Numbered from the stretch's first letter, positions 24,765-36,580 are shown. The stretch: 64,000 nucleotides of DNA from Dryococelus australis (GCA_029891345.1 CM056998.1:170276332-170340331), one strand, 5' to 3'. Notes: generated by a model from the letters alone, not told the origin. Program-made: numbers and translations.

Positions 24765-25420
24765 GTGTCATTAATGCAACTAAAGCTTCAAGAAAACGAT
24801 GGTAAACAGATTCAGGCACTCCTGCCATCACTCACAATGGCTGAAGGCGCAACATCCTTCAGTCCACAGGAAGCTAAGGTATATGTACAGGATATCCAAA
24901 GCATTGGGGCAAGTATCAGTTCGTGTTGTGACAAATTTCTGACCTTGAAAACCATTCCTAAGGATTATGATGAGGCTGCCTTGATGGAATGCAATTCAAA
25001 TTTTCCGGCATTCATTTTGGATACTCGCTCTACCATATCATCGTTGTTGGCAAACAAGGGTGAAACAACCACTCTTGTGTCTCATATGAATGTCAGACTC
25101 CCAGAACTGAACCTACCAACATTTTCAGGGCAGTGGGAGGAATGGCCTACAGTTCACCAACTGTTTGAGGCCACAATTCATGAGAACCGCACACTTTCCG
25201 ATGTTGAAAAATTTCAATATTTAGTTAGTTGTTTGAAAGGCGAAGCATCTCAGCTCGTGAAAAACCTACCCCTAACTGGCGAAAACTATTCTGTTGCATG
25301 GGAAATTTGTCATCCTGTTATCATAATTCACGGACTCTCACTACATTCCATATAAACAGAATTTTGGAGTTGCCTCTTGTTACTACTACAAATTATGTAA
25401 TTCCACCTCTTTGTCAATGC
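24765..25420 (+). pseudogene. gag-like region of the Pao/BEL fossil
   Basis: Contains LPELNLPTFSGQWEEWPTVH and the following FQYLVSCLKGEAS segment, typical of the DUF1759 part of BEL/Pao polyproteins. Broken fossil. Confidence 0.85.
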
Positions 25421-25514
25421 CCTTTTGGAAAATTGCTCTGCCTTAGAAAATTTAGGTTATGCTGTCACCCAAAATAATTCCATACTGCTGACTATTGTGT
25501 TGAAAAAAGCTGGA

Positions 25515-26455
25515 TTTGCTCATGCGAACAAAGTTTGAACATCATCGCTCTTCATCACCTGACACATTTCCTGAGGTTGGTGAGCTTGTGGAGTTGTTAG
25601 AAACTGAAGCTGCTAAATTGGATAATGCACATGAAATAGGAACCAAACTGTATCACATTTTGTCAAAACATAGTCCAGCAAGTTCATCCCAAAATAAAGC
25701 TGTTCTACTGTCGAGTTCTGTGTTTTGTGTCAGCAAATTTCTCATGCTATCTACAGCTGTGTAGAGTTCATGGAGAAATCTCCTGCAGAAAGGCAAGAAG
25801 TGGTGCGCCGTAGAAAGTTGTGTTACAGTTGTTTAAGTACCTCCCACATGGTGGCACAATGTTCTTCAAAACATACCTGTTTACATTGTGGCCGAAAGCA
25901 TTATTCATCATTACACTCTGACTCTCCGCACCCACCAACTTCAGATGCACATGCTAATCAGCAATTGAGCTCGGACTTTGTTGACACTGATGGTAGTTCA
26001 CAGTTTTTGGGAATATCAGCCAGAACCTCTGCTCTCACTGTAATTCTTCTATCTACAGTCATAGTGAACATTGTTGATTGTCGAGGAAGGTTTCATAACT
26101 GCCGTGCAATTTTGGATAGTGCTGCCCAGGGAAGCTTTATGTCGGAAGCATTGGCACAGAAGCTGTGCTTGCCCAGGGTCCGCAGTACAGACCAGGTGTT
26201 TGGATTGTCTCAAAGTCATGTTAAGATTAGGGGCATGGGGACTACTAAAATCAGGGCAACTGCAGAGAGAGCATCAGAGTTCAGCCAGTCCTTATTGACT
26301 TGGTCGAAGGTTACCAATCTGTTACCCCCTACCCAAGTGGATACTAATATCAGAGAGAAATTAGGCTCTCTTCCTTTAGCTGACCCGTCATTTGATACCC
26401 CTGGCAGTGTGGAAGTCATTTTGGGTGCAGAGGTGTTTGGCAAGTTCTGGTAGGA
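25515..26455 (+). pseudogene. zinc-knuckle and protease region of the Pao/BEL fossil
   Basis: Two Cys/His knuckle-like motifs (CYSCLSTSHMVAQC and CLHCGRKH) are followed by an aspartic-protease-like stretch containing CRAILDSAAQGSF, in the order expected for BEL/Pao. Broken fossil. Confidence 0.82.
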
Positions 26456-26739
26456 GGCAAATTGAGCCTTAGAGAGGGGATGCCTGTTGCTTTCGAATCC
26501 AGCCTTGGGTGGATTTTGATGGGGAAATGCCCTAAGACCTGTGTAGAGACCTGTGAACAACTAATACAGCCACTCATCGTTGTGTACCGGCACACTCAGA
26601 ACTGTCCTCAAGAGATTCTGGGAACTAGAGGAACCCCTCTCTGTTAAGCAGTTGTCTCCAGACGAAATTGTGTGCGAGCAACATTATAAATAAACGAACT
26701 ATCGCCTTCCCTCAGGTAAGTGTGGTGTTCATTCGTCTC

Positions 26740-27640
26740 CCATCCCATCCCAACATGGAACTTGGTCACTCTCAGGTGACTGCTCATAGATACTTCATGT
26801 TATTGGAGCGCAAACTACTTACTCTCTATGTTGTTTTTATGACAGATTATGAAGCCTTAAAACATATGGAACCCTTCATGCACTCTGTCCCAGAGCCCAG
26901 TCCTCAATATTACAACATTCCTCACCACGGAGTTATGAAGCCTTCTAGTTCTACGACTAAACTTAGATTTGTATTTGATGCCAGTTCGAAAACTTCGAAC
27001 GGGAATTCTCTTAATGGTTGTTTGTATTCAGGTCCCAAACTGCAAGCTGACATTATGGATCTTATCTGTAAGTTTAGAACCGAGCCATTTGTCTTTTGTT
27101 GTGACATCAAACAAATGTATAGGCATATTTTTATGCACCCTGATGATAGAAACCATCAGCTTATTTTATGGCGTTCAGACCCAGCAAAGGCTGTCAACGT
27201 GTATGAGTTGAGTACAGTCACCGGCGTGACAAGTTATCCATTCTTAGCCATCTGAACTTTGCAGCAGCTTAGTATTGACGAGGGTCATGCATTTCCTCTG
27301 GCAGCAGCTGTGCTCTGTACTATAGACATTTATTGCTGATATCATTACTGGTGCTCCATCACTCGAAGAAGCTCTTACTGTGCGGGACAAGCTCATCCAA
27401 CTACTGCAGAAGGGATGTTTTGAATTGCGGAAATGTGTTGCCAATCACCCCCAACTTTTGGATGGTCTTCCAGTTGCAGACTGTGAAATGCTTACATTCA
27501 CCAATGATTCAGCACATGCGCACAGCATTCTGGGACTCCAATGGAATGTCAAGGGAGATGCTTTCTCTTATCATGGGGAAGGGAAGGTGCAGTTTTTGAC
27601 CAAGCAAGCAGTGTTGTCATACGTTGCTAGGATTTATTAA
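26740..27640 (+). pseudogene. reverse transcriptase region of the Pao/BEL fossil
   Basis: The segments YNIPHHGVMKP, KLRFVFDASSKT, CDIKQMYRHIFMHPDDRN and LILWR are diagnostic of Pao/BEL reverse transcriptase. Later pieces (DNLIQLLQKG-type and NDSAHAHSILGLQWN) are the family's downstream part. Broken fossil. Confidence 0.88.
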
Positions 27641-27939
27641 CCTTAAGGATGGTTGTCTCCTGTTGTGATGTTGGCAAAAATTTTCCTACAGTCACTGTGG
27701 CTACATAGACTTGGTTGGGATGAACCTCTAACCCCATCGCTTTTGCAATTATCTGTCAATTCCCCGTCCATATGCATTCACTCAGTTTTTAAGCGTTCAA
27801 CTCCATGGTTTCTCAGATGTATCAGAAGAGTTACTCAGCTGTAGTCCATATCCGCATACTGTATTCAGATCACCCCACTTCAGTCAGATTAGTTATGACC
27901 AAGACTAAAGTGGCACCACTAAAATGCCTCCCTACCCCA

Positions 27940-28390
27940 TCTTGAGCTTTGTGAAGCACACCTTGTGGCCAAACTCCTACATCATTGTCAGGAGCTTCAT
28001 CTTCCAAACTATCCTAACATGTCAGTATATGCATGGTCAGATTCAATGGTGACACTTGCATGGATCAGGAGTGCTTCCCACCTGTTAAAGATGTATGTAT
28101 TCAATTGAGTGTATTAAATTCAGGAATGGACTCCCCCTAGTAGTTGGTAACATGTGAGTTCAGCTGACAATCCTGCTGACTGTATGTCCTGTGGGTTGAT
28201 GCCTGACCAGTTTCCCTCCGGATCACATCTGGTGGGCAGGTCCCCAATGGCTATCGCAGCCATGTTCACATCTTCCAAACAACCTTGCGCTTACACCCAG
28301 CTAGAAACCTTCCCAGATTTCAAATCTAGTAGCATGGCTGTATTGGTTGTTACTCAAGATGAACCTTTGGTGAGTATGTTGTAGCGATTC
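27940..28390 (+). pseudogene. RNase H region of the Pao/BEL fossil
   Basis: A VYAWSDSMVTLAWI-type stretch and SSADNPADC...GLMP follow the reverse transcriptase, as in BEL/Pao elements. Broken fossil. Confidence 0.78.
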
Positions 28391-28689
28391 TCAACGTGGA
28401 TGCAGAATGTGCAGGTACTTGCTTGGGTAATGAGGTTTATTTGCTATGCTAAGAGGGAACATCAGCTTAAGGGATCTCTCTCTGTTGGTAAATTGAATTT
28501 GGGCCAAAAAAATAATCCACTGCATGGTTCAACAGACAAATTTTTTCCACGAAATCAAATTATTAAAAGGTAACAAACCATGTACACCTCGCATACAGCA
28601 TCTTGCTCCATTCCTTGATCCAGATGGATTGCTTAGGGTGGGCAGCTGCCGTGAAAACTCTCCCTGTTTGAGCTAAGCATCATGTTATC

Positions 28690-29460
28690 CTGCCGAAAGA
28701 CCATCAGGTTGTTCAACTACTAGTGAATCATTACCATATAATGTATCTGCATGCTGGTCCACAATTGCTGCAAGCTATGTTGGCCAGCAGATTTTGGATT
28801 TTGTGCAGTCGCAAGGTAGATCATGCATATATAAATGTGTATGATGTTTCTGCTGTTTGCCAAAAACCACACCCCAACTGATGGGTAATCTTCCAGAACC
28901 TCGTATTACCCCCCAGCCTGTGTTTCTCCATTGTGGAGTGGATTTTACTGGGTTATTTTCCGTTAAGGTCGGCAAACTGCGAAAAGCTCCATCTCAGAAG
29001 GCATATATCTGTCTCTTCACGTGCTTTTCAGCCAAAGTTGTTCACCTAGAAGTCGTTTCTGATTTATCTTCTGATGCTTTCATTACTGCTCTATCTCGAT
29101 TCGTGTCACACAGAGGTCTTTGTGCTCATCTATATGGATTGTGTAACCAACTTTGTCAGGGCAGCTGCTCAGTTTCAACTAATGGTCTCCAACTTGTTGC
29201 AGTCATCCTCCCACCAAAACTCTTACAAACTTTTCTGTGGTGAAAAGTTTTCTCACTTTTCATTTCAACCAGTCAGCTGCTCCTCATCAAGGTGGCCTTT
29301 GGGAAGCTGCTATCAGAAGTGCCAAGACCATTCTAAAGAGAGTAATCAGACTGCAAATATTAACTTTCGAAGAGTTCACAACAGTTACATCTCGAGTTGG
29401 AGTTCTGAACTCTTGACCCCTCACTCCAATGTCATCAGACCCATCTGACCTCAGTGTATT
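28690..29460 (+). pseudogene. integrase region of the Pao/BEL fossil
   Basis: A His/Cys-type zinc region (LLVNHYHIMYLHAG) is followed by FLHCGVDFTGLFSVKVG and KAYICLFTCFSAKVVHLEVV, the retroviral-type integrase core in its Pao/BEL form. Broken fossil. Confidence 0.85.
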
Positions 29461-29569
29461 GACTCCTGGCCATTTCTTAATCGGTAGACCGCTTCTAACC
29501 TATCCGGAAGACAGTCTAACTCACAAGAAGCAGGATGGTCTCACTTTATGGAAGCTAGTTCAAGCTGTT

Positions 29570-29840
29570 AGCTATCATTTCTGGACTTGATGGCGAAGGG
29601 AATATCTCCATATCCTCCAGCACTGTACAAAGTGGGCTGTCCCCCAGAAAAATTTGGCTGTTGGCGACTTGGTTCTGATGCAACAAGACAACCTGCCACC
29701 CTTAAGCTGGTGTTTGGCAAGAGTAGTGGAAGTATAGCTGGGTGAAGACTGCTTAGTAAGAGTAGCCAAAGTGAGAACCTCGACTGGTGAACTAAAACAC
29801 CCTACTACCAAATTGTATCCACTACCATTGAAGACTGTTT
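29570..29840 (+). pseudogene. DUF5641-like tail of the Pao/BEL fossil
   Basis: Reads LAVGDLVLMQQDNLPPLSW and RVAKVRTSTGELKHPTTKLY, the usual C-terminal tail of Pao/BEL polyproteins, just before the purine tract and right LTR. Broken fossil. Confidence 0.82.
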
Positions 29841-29916
29841 AATGACACTAACAATATCTTTAGTAGCATGTTTTTTTTTTTTGTTAATGAAAAATAGGTA
29901 TTTTAGGTGGGCGGAA

Positions 29917-30130
29917 TGTTAAGCCTTAAGTGTTCAGATACTCTGTAAAAATATTGTGACATGGTGCAGTGGAAGAGGTGTGTGCATGGCCTTCAACAGT
30001 GGACTTTTTTGTCAGTCAACAAAGATGGCCGCCTGATGAATGTCTCGTGCAGTGTAGTCTCATTATTTCGGATTTATCCCTGGTCATCCTGGAAATATGT
30101 ACAAGTGTTTGTTTCTTGTCTTTACACGAA
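29917..30130 (+). repeat. right LTR of the Pao/BEL element, shortened
   Basis: Begins TGTTAAGCCTTAAGTGTTCA after GGTGGGCGGAA and matches the left LTR until roughly 30080-30130, where likeness fades. The Tc1-like element begins there. I could not find the rest of the LTR on its far side. Confidence 0.78.
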
Positions 30131-30134
30131 GCAT

Positions 30135-31135
30135 TTATTGCAGGGGACCAACACTTGCAGGATGCACTTGTGGTGTTGGACCATCCATAACACAGAGAAC
30201 GGCGGCAATAAAGTCAGTTATGGAGGTGTACAGAAGTCTTATGATCTCTCGAGGAAGATCCTGCCACAATGGCGCAACTGACTCTCCGAATACACTGTAG
30301 GTCCTGCTACCTGGAGTTCCTGTCCAATATGGTCCCAAACGTTTGCGATGGGTGATATGTCTGGAGACCTTGCTGGCCAAGGAAACATGTTGACATCATT
30401 CAGGCAGGCCAGAGATACCTGTGCTGTGTGAGGTCACACATTATTCTGTGGGAAAATGGGATTGTCAAGCTGCACCAAGAAAGTGAATGCACATGGTCTC
30501 AGAATTTCCTGAACGTATTTCCGCACCATCAGGGTTCCTTCATTCACCACCAGTGGGGTGCAGGAATCATACGAAATGGCACCCCACTCCATGACGCCTC
30601 CCGTTGGGGTGGTATGCCACTCTACAACAAAGTGTGGATCGCTGCAACCAATATGTGTCCAGACTCAAATTCGGCGGTTGTCTGTATCCAGATAGAACCG
30701 TGATTCTTCGCTGAACACAATTTGTTGCCAATCTGCAAGCTGATGTGCTGCCGGTCCTGGTACAAGGTCACACAGCGATGCCCATGGACTACATACAGCC
30801 TGTTGCACCGTGGAACAATCCTCCCTGCTGGTGATCTCTGCTGAGTTAACTCGAGTCTTATTGATGGGTGTGTGTACTCTCCTGTTCCCACTGTGTCCAA
30901 CACCAACTCATAGACCTGAGTAGGCAGAACAGTTCAAGTGGTGAGCAATGTGGCAAAACATCCAACTTATCTCTCGGAGGCCGACGATGTGGCCTCTCTC
31001 AAATTCCTTCAGCTGTGCAAATGCTAGACGAATGTACTGTCTGTGCATGCTGCATGTTCACTGAACTTGGCTCTGTGGCTCACACTACTACTAAGGCCTT
31101 ATTCTCTGTCTTGCAGCTGTGAATGATGAATGGAC
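30135..31135 (-). pseudogene. Tc1-like transposase, decayed, active-site residues altered
   Basis: Minus-strand reading gives the N-terminal helix-turn-helix stretch (GHIVGLREISWMFCHIAHH after FER; 30948-31004), the catalytic core around FSEESRFYLD, WGAISYDS, NPIFPQNN, PHTAQ, and FPWPARSPDISPIANVWDHI near the C-terminus. Tc1-family enzymes are about 340 aa with a DD34E triad; nearly the full length is represented but in several frames, with stops. The three catalytic positions read Glu (FSEES, usually FSDES), Asn (QNN, usually QDN) and Ala (PIAN, usually PIEN). It sits against the right LTR of the Pao/BEL fossil. Terminal inverted repeats were not found. Not functional as a transposase. Confidence 0.85.
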
Positions 31136-31139
31136 ATGT

Positions 31140-32800
31140 ATGTCTCCTAGTGGCACATCCTTACAAGCAAATCATATTAAATGCAAATGGGAAACTTATT
31201 GGGCGATGACGATATTGTATGGCAACCTTCTTTGTTCTCGTGCAATTCGTATGTGTTAGTGAATTTTTTGCAAATGAGTGTGTTTTGCACTAAGTAGAGA
31301 GGAGTATTTTGTTGGATGACATTCTACGTTACTTAAAGCACATCAGACTAAATAATTATTCTAGTTTGAATTTTATTTTATGAAATTCTTCCAGATTTAT
31401 TGCCTTACGAATTTTAATGAGTGTTATCTTATTTTTGTTTAGGTTCATCTATATTTACTTAATGTTATTGTTCCCCTGAAGAATTTTTTGAAAGTTAATC
31501 TTTTGTGCATCATGACTGTCTCTTTGTTGAGCTGTGTGAAGTTATATCACAGTCATTTGCAAATCTCTAGTGAAAGTGGGACCCATCCCCATGTCCTTTT
31601 CATTGTTTACCAGTGGTCTTGTCCTTAGGTCAGATGTAGTGGCAGCAGGGGCCTACAGCACCAATTATTCACATGTCTACAATCTCCACAAAAATGTTAA
31701 TTGTGTGTGAATGCACTATTTTCTTTCCTTTTTTCTTGTGCGTGTGTACATCAACAAGTTGTTTCATGTAAATTTTTTGATCAATATTAATGTGGTCTGG
31801 ATGGTGGTTGGTAAGGCATTCAGAAATCCCTTATATGCAATTTTCAACTATGGTTCAACAGTCACAGTTTAATAATTATAGTATTGTTAGTTGTATGAGA
31901 TTATGTTGTTCACTTGCTGTTGACATTTTTCTGGTATGGAACCAATTTATACTGCATTCATACTGTTGTAAGAGACATTATTTTGGCCTATATGTGACAG
32001 GGCAGGTGTGAAATAAATTCTAAAATTTTCACTAACATCTTATTGTTATAAATAGTACAGTTAAAAGAATGAGAATGTGTTTTCTTAACATGCAGCAACT
32101 TGTGTCAGCATTTCCACATAGCAGCATGGTTTTTGAAAATATGAGCTCTCTGCATTTTGGAGTTTCCTGGAATCTTACTCCTACTACATATAAAATTGTT
32201 ATATGTAGTATAACCTGGCTTTATATCAGGACCAACTGTATTTCTTTAACTTACACAGGGAAAACTTACACTCAGGACTGAATTAGACATATTATTGGGC
32301 ATATTTTATCATGATGTGTGTAACAATTATGGTGTGTGTGCTTTAGGTTTTGTGTTAATTTGCATATAGAGAACAGCCTAAAATTTGTGACTATCAAGTA
32401 GTAGATGACTTGGAAATGGCTTTTCCTGGTAAGAAAGGATTTTTCGTATATAAGTCAAGAGAAACTTTAATAATACGCAGAAAATTTCATGCCTCCGTCC
32501 TCACTTGCTACTGCTAATTTTCTTAATGCACTCATATTTGAGCAAAAAATTAGTTTCTTAACAAACTATAGCAAAGCCATTGTCTAAAATTATAAGGTAA
32601 TGTTTTTCGTTCACAGAAAAAAAATTGTTACAAAATGTTGTTCTGGCTTAGATTGCCCATTTAGTCTTAGCTTACATCGTTTTCAAAAAACAGAATGTAG
32701 GTAATGTGTGTCAGACAAGATCCACAAAGTAATAGTTTAGGGGCAGTTTGTATTAACCAGAGACACTAACAGTGTGTGTACTCGGTGACAAAGTAGCAGG
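31140..32800. other. no gene; AT-rich
   Basis: CpG-poor AT-rich DNA left of the alternative first exon. It includes a small hairpin with arms ACTACATATA and TATATGTAGT at 32185-32212. Nothing else is supported; distal promoter elements of the short milton isoform could lie here. Confidence 0.45.
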
Positions 32801-32941
32801 CACCAGAGCTGGACATTGTTTATCAGCTGGGCCGTAACGTATTGGGAACAGGAAGGGCGACTGGCTTGGATGGTTGCCAGGATGCATGTGGGTTATTTGC
32901 GTCTCATCTCTGTTGTGCGGTGGCGGCAGTGATGAGTTGCC
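32801..32941 (+). promoter_or_regulatory. probable 5'UTR/promoter region of the short milton isoform
   Basis: GC content rises just ahead of the start codon at 32942, and an in-frame stop at 32933 shows that the frame does not extend left. No TATA box is visible, so a broad or initiator-type promoter is inferred. The exact start site cannot be read from sequence. Confidence 0.4.
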
Positions 32942-33083
32942 ATGAGCTCAGCCCCGGCAGCAAGACGCAACACCACCACTGGGGTCATGTCCCTGGATAT
33001 GCCCCTCATCCACCCGAGGGTCAGGCGAAGGTACAGTGAGGTCCTGGAGAGGAGGAACAGTATTCTGGAGTTGTGGAGGTCAG
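32942..33083 (+). CDS. milton: alternative first coding exon of milton
   Basis: This exon encodes 47 residues, starting MSSAPAARRN and ending RRNSILELWRS, plus one base. The start ATG sits in GCCATGA and follows an in-frame TGA at 32933, so it is a genuine 5' end of a reading frame. The exon ends at TCAG|GTGAGG, a near-consensus donor. Phase 1 matches the acceptor at 37810, giving ...ELWRS-E-VCSGEELPEVE. The peptide is basic with a short amphipathic YSEVLERRNSILEL segment. It would give a short-N-terminus isoform from a promoter inside the gene. The untranslated part probably extends left into the moderately GC-rich stretch from about 32800; no TATA box is obvious. Vertebrate TRAK genes also use alternative first exons ahead of the same VC...LPEVEIISLLEEQ segment (family knowledge from memory). 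Confidence 0.72.
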
Positions 33084-35059
33084 GTGAGGTCGAGCACTGT
33101 AACACTGAGGGTGTGTGCAAAGGGCGAGAGCATGTGGAGGTTATGAAATCTTAATAAAAAACTTTACAGTTACTTCAATTAAAAATTTGTTTTATGGAAG
33201 GACTTACTTTAAATTTATTTTAAAAAAAGTGCAGAGAGAATGTGATTTTAAAGTGTATGCTCCCAACCAAGTGACTGTTTGAGGTTAACCTCATTTAATC
33301 ATCTGCTGTACATGTAACATAAGACATAGAGCAAAGTCAGTTTTTTATTTTTCTTGTTGGTTTCCTGCATAGGATACTAGACTACTTTTATTTCAGACTG
33401 TGAATAGATATAAGTTTGTTTTAATGTCACTGGGAGGTTGGTGGAATAATTGTAGTATTTTCAGTTATTAAAAACCCCACCTAACAGTATGTAAATATTT
33501 ATGCGTTTCGAATTTTCATCATAAAAATTATTTCTAGATATTGCTTTTAATGTATGGTGCCACATGGAAAAAACTTCCATGAAGTCCCAAACAGGTTGCA
33601 TTTCAATACTACAAAACTGATTTTGTTAATTAGTGGAAGTGAGCACCACATGTAATTACATTGAAAATAAACAACAGTTAACACAGGTTTATTACCTGGT
33701 CACGATGGTATCTTCCAAGTAAAATATACAAGGTGCCATTGGTTTCTGCAGGTACGCATTCACAGGCTGCATCAGGTGGTTGATTTAAGAGGGTGTGGTA
33801 CCCACATAAATTAACACTAAATACATTGATAAAAATAGACAGGTTTTGGAAGCGATTATAGAATAACCAAGAAACTGCAATCCTAGATAATATTTTTTGC
33901 TAACTTAGTGAGCAGGTATTGTGCCAGCATGATGCATTACTGTTGAGCTATTTCGTACACTGCAAATCTATTAATTATAGTGCAGTGTAAGACATGGTAC
34001 GAAAGGAATATATCATTTCGTCAAAATATTTGTTCACATAGTAGGTAGAAACTGTTATTTAAGGTTGCCCTTTCATGAATTTTTTTTATATCATCTTCCG
34101 AAACCTATAAACTTCAGTTAACATGTTGGGTGTTTATGTATGCTGAAATGTCTTCTTAAGCTTGTTGTAGTTGTTATTTTAGATTATAAAACTGGATATT
34201 TTTGTTTATTAATTGGGGGGGGGGGGGTGCATGTATATTCTCTCCACAGCTTCTTTTTCTATTCTACAGTGGATTGGATTGTGTTCATGCAGGCAGCAAC
34301 TCAGTTTGACAATCAATCTGTTCACCAGAACCACCGTGATCACTGTGTGAATGTGAATAGTTGAAAAGCAGTATTCTAAGAACTTTGTCATAAAAACTTC
34401 AGTAACTTGAGAACTGGAATGTTTGTAAATAACTGGGTGAGAGGGGGTGAGAGAGAGAAGGGGGTGGGCAGGGACAAGACAGGTATTTGGGTAATTTCTG
34501 GCTGTAATTGTAGAGCTGCCCTTTGACAAGTAATGTAGGTAAACTTGTTTCGGGGGTGGCTCTAAACATAAATAATTGTGTTGGTGTTGTTGTAATTTAA
34601 AAAAATCTTTTTCAATGTTAATTTGTAGCCCAACATAGGTTGGCTACACTTGACTCAATGCCATGGCTGCCACTCGTCTGTAAAACCTAGAAAATTGAGA
34701 AATGTCAGGGAAATGTTAAGGAATTGTGAATACAATAGCTAAATGTCTGGGAAATCTGTGACATGCAAGCCCTATTTGGCAGTCCTCTCATCAATTGTAC
34801 ATCACTACCGGGATCTTATAAAATTGGTTTGAGTATTATTGATAAAATGTGTTTGACAAATCAACACCACACTTACAGAAGAATTAATGTATCATATATT
34901 GCAGAGTGGAGAGATGCTAGGATTGTTTCTCTGTGTAGCAATTGTGGCACAGTTGTATACGTAAATACTTTGTTCCAAGATTATTGTAGTGGTAAATACA
35001 TAAACTGCAAAGTTGTTTGTAAAACATTAGTTTAGACTAAGAGGTGGGTCAAATGGTTG

Positions 35060-35284
35060 CTGGGAAACAGATGCATAATTTTTATCCCAGACTCCCAATT
35101 CAAAAACAGTTGGATTGGATTATAAAGAGCTTATTAACGTCCCCCATTGTTATGCCTGAAGTTTTATCAGAGGACTTACTTATGATCCAACTCAATTTAA
35201 CACCAATGCCTTAACTGGGATTCAAACCCAGAACCTCCCTCACCCCAGACCAGCGGCGCACCAACCGACTGTGCCACGGAAGGT
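35060..35284 (-). repeat. tRNA-derived SINE
   Basis: On the minus strand the head reads CCTTCCGTGGCACAGTCGGT with an A-box-like TGGCACAGTCGG, then a B box in TCTGGGTTTGAATCCCAG (35215-35232). A non-tRNA body follows to about 35060. Polymerase III promoter boxes are spaced as in tRNA-derived SINEs. It is a short interspersed element in the milton intron; no target-site duplication was confirmed. Confidence 0.75.
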
Positions 35285-35383
35285 GGGCAAAAGAAGTGGA
35301 AGGATTGGCATGATGTTACATCTGAAACAAGCTGCTTTAATTAGAGAAATTCATTATGAAAATCTGCGACTTGTATTCAACTA

Positions 35384-35812
35384 GTCGTAAAATGTTCGGA
35401 AAGGCCATTTAGTATATTTAAATTTCAGTTGAATTTCTACATACGATGCTGGGTGCCCGCAGCTATATGTACCTGCATGCACAAGAAGCTGCGTGACACG
35501 AAGGCAAATTGCGGTGGTGCGACATGCCGCCAGTGCCTGTACATAGGTAACCATGAAATATGCAAGCTCATATGCCACTGCGGTGACACCTGTGTGTGGG
35601 ACAATGGCAACCCATCCAACCGACAGGTGGCGCAGAGTGCCGCATGCGGCACTGCCGTTGATCAGTTCGCCTTCGTGTCATGCGACTTGTTGTGCATGCA
35701 GATAAATACGGCTGCGGACAGCCGGCGTCACTTGCTGATCCACCAGCGTCGTTTGCCGAAATTCCACTGCAATTTAAATGTACCAAAATTGCCTTTCTGA
35801 ACATTTTGTGAC
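35384..35812. mobile_element. 429-bp foldback / long inverted-repeat element
   Basis: The left end GTCGTAAAATGTTCGGAAAG matches the reversed right end GTCACAAAATGTTCAGAAAG. The match continues through TTTAAAT and CTGCATGCACAAGAAG / CTGCATGCACAACAAG to GACACGAAGGC. The arms cover at least 130-150 bp each and the centre is GC-richer. Open frames inside (35429-35800 +, and antisense) are by-products of the inverted repeat. It resembles a MITE or foldback DNA element of unknown superfamily in the milton intron. Confidence 0.75.
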
Positions 35813-36512
35813 AAGAGTTTCTTGTTTCTATTCGCCCACAGATGCTGTGGTTTGATTTTCGACAGGTAGTTTCCGAACACGTATATTTTCGTATAGTGAT
35901 AGAAACTAAATTTTTTTAAGAAGAATTGAATGAAGTTTTTGGCTCAGTTTTATGACTAACAGTATTTCTCCTACTTCACAGCAGTTAAATAAATAAAATT
36001 TTCAAGCACCATACTTGATTCAGTAATATTCTCATCAGTAGATATTCAGTCAAATCTGGATAACTATTTTGGCTATTTGACTTATACCATTAATGGCATT
36101 CCCTTTTTCAATTATTTTTTATAGATAGAATTCAGGTAGCTTAGGTTTATAAATATACCAATGTATGTCAGTTTTAGATATTTCTTCCGTGAGAAGAGAG
36201 AGAGAGAGAAATAGTTGTAAGAGATAAATCAAACTCGAATTTATGCAGTATTTAAAATATATGAGCAACTGTGTATTTGGTGTGTTGGTTTGCCTTTGTA
36301 GTTTAAATAAATAATGTAATACCAAATAAATTTGTATCTTTCTAATATTTAATTAAATAAAACTGTACTAATTATAATAAGATGCAACATCATTGGTGAT
36401 GTGTTGTCAGTGATCAAATTATAATCTAACTTAGTGTTGAAATAAACTACTAGCCATCTTAAGAACAAAATAAATTTTCACAACTAGTTTCTATAGACAG
36501 AGTATTTCTTCA

Positions 36513-36514
<2 letters not shown>
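35813..36514. other. intronic, no gene recognised
   Basis: AT-rich intron sequence with a short GA run at 36197-36210; nothing coding. Confidence 0.5.

Positions 36515-36580
<66 letters not shown>

Larger units (their letters stand above)
24250..30130 (+). mobile_element. Pao/BEL LTR retroelement, broken fossil
   Basis: An LTR retroelement of the BEL/Pao family on the + strand. Parts in order: left LTR, gag-like region with the DUF1759-type segment, zinc-knuckle and protease region, reverse transcriptase, RNase H, integrase, DUF5641-type tail, a purine-rich tract, and a shortened right LTR that abuts a Tc1-like element. It is broken, with many breaks along the coding region. The two LTRs look roughly 90% alike by eye over about 170 bp, so the insertion is fairly old. 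It lies in the large intron of the long milton isoform and is not expected to be active. Confidence 0.92.

Noticed and set aside
35429-35800. 123-codon Cys-rich open frame, and its antisense frames
   Set aside because: It is created by the arms of the inverted repeat at 35384-35812; no family likeness.
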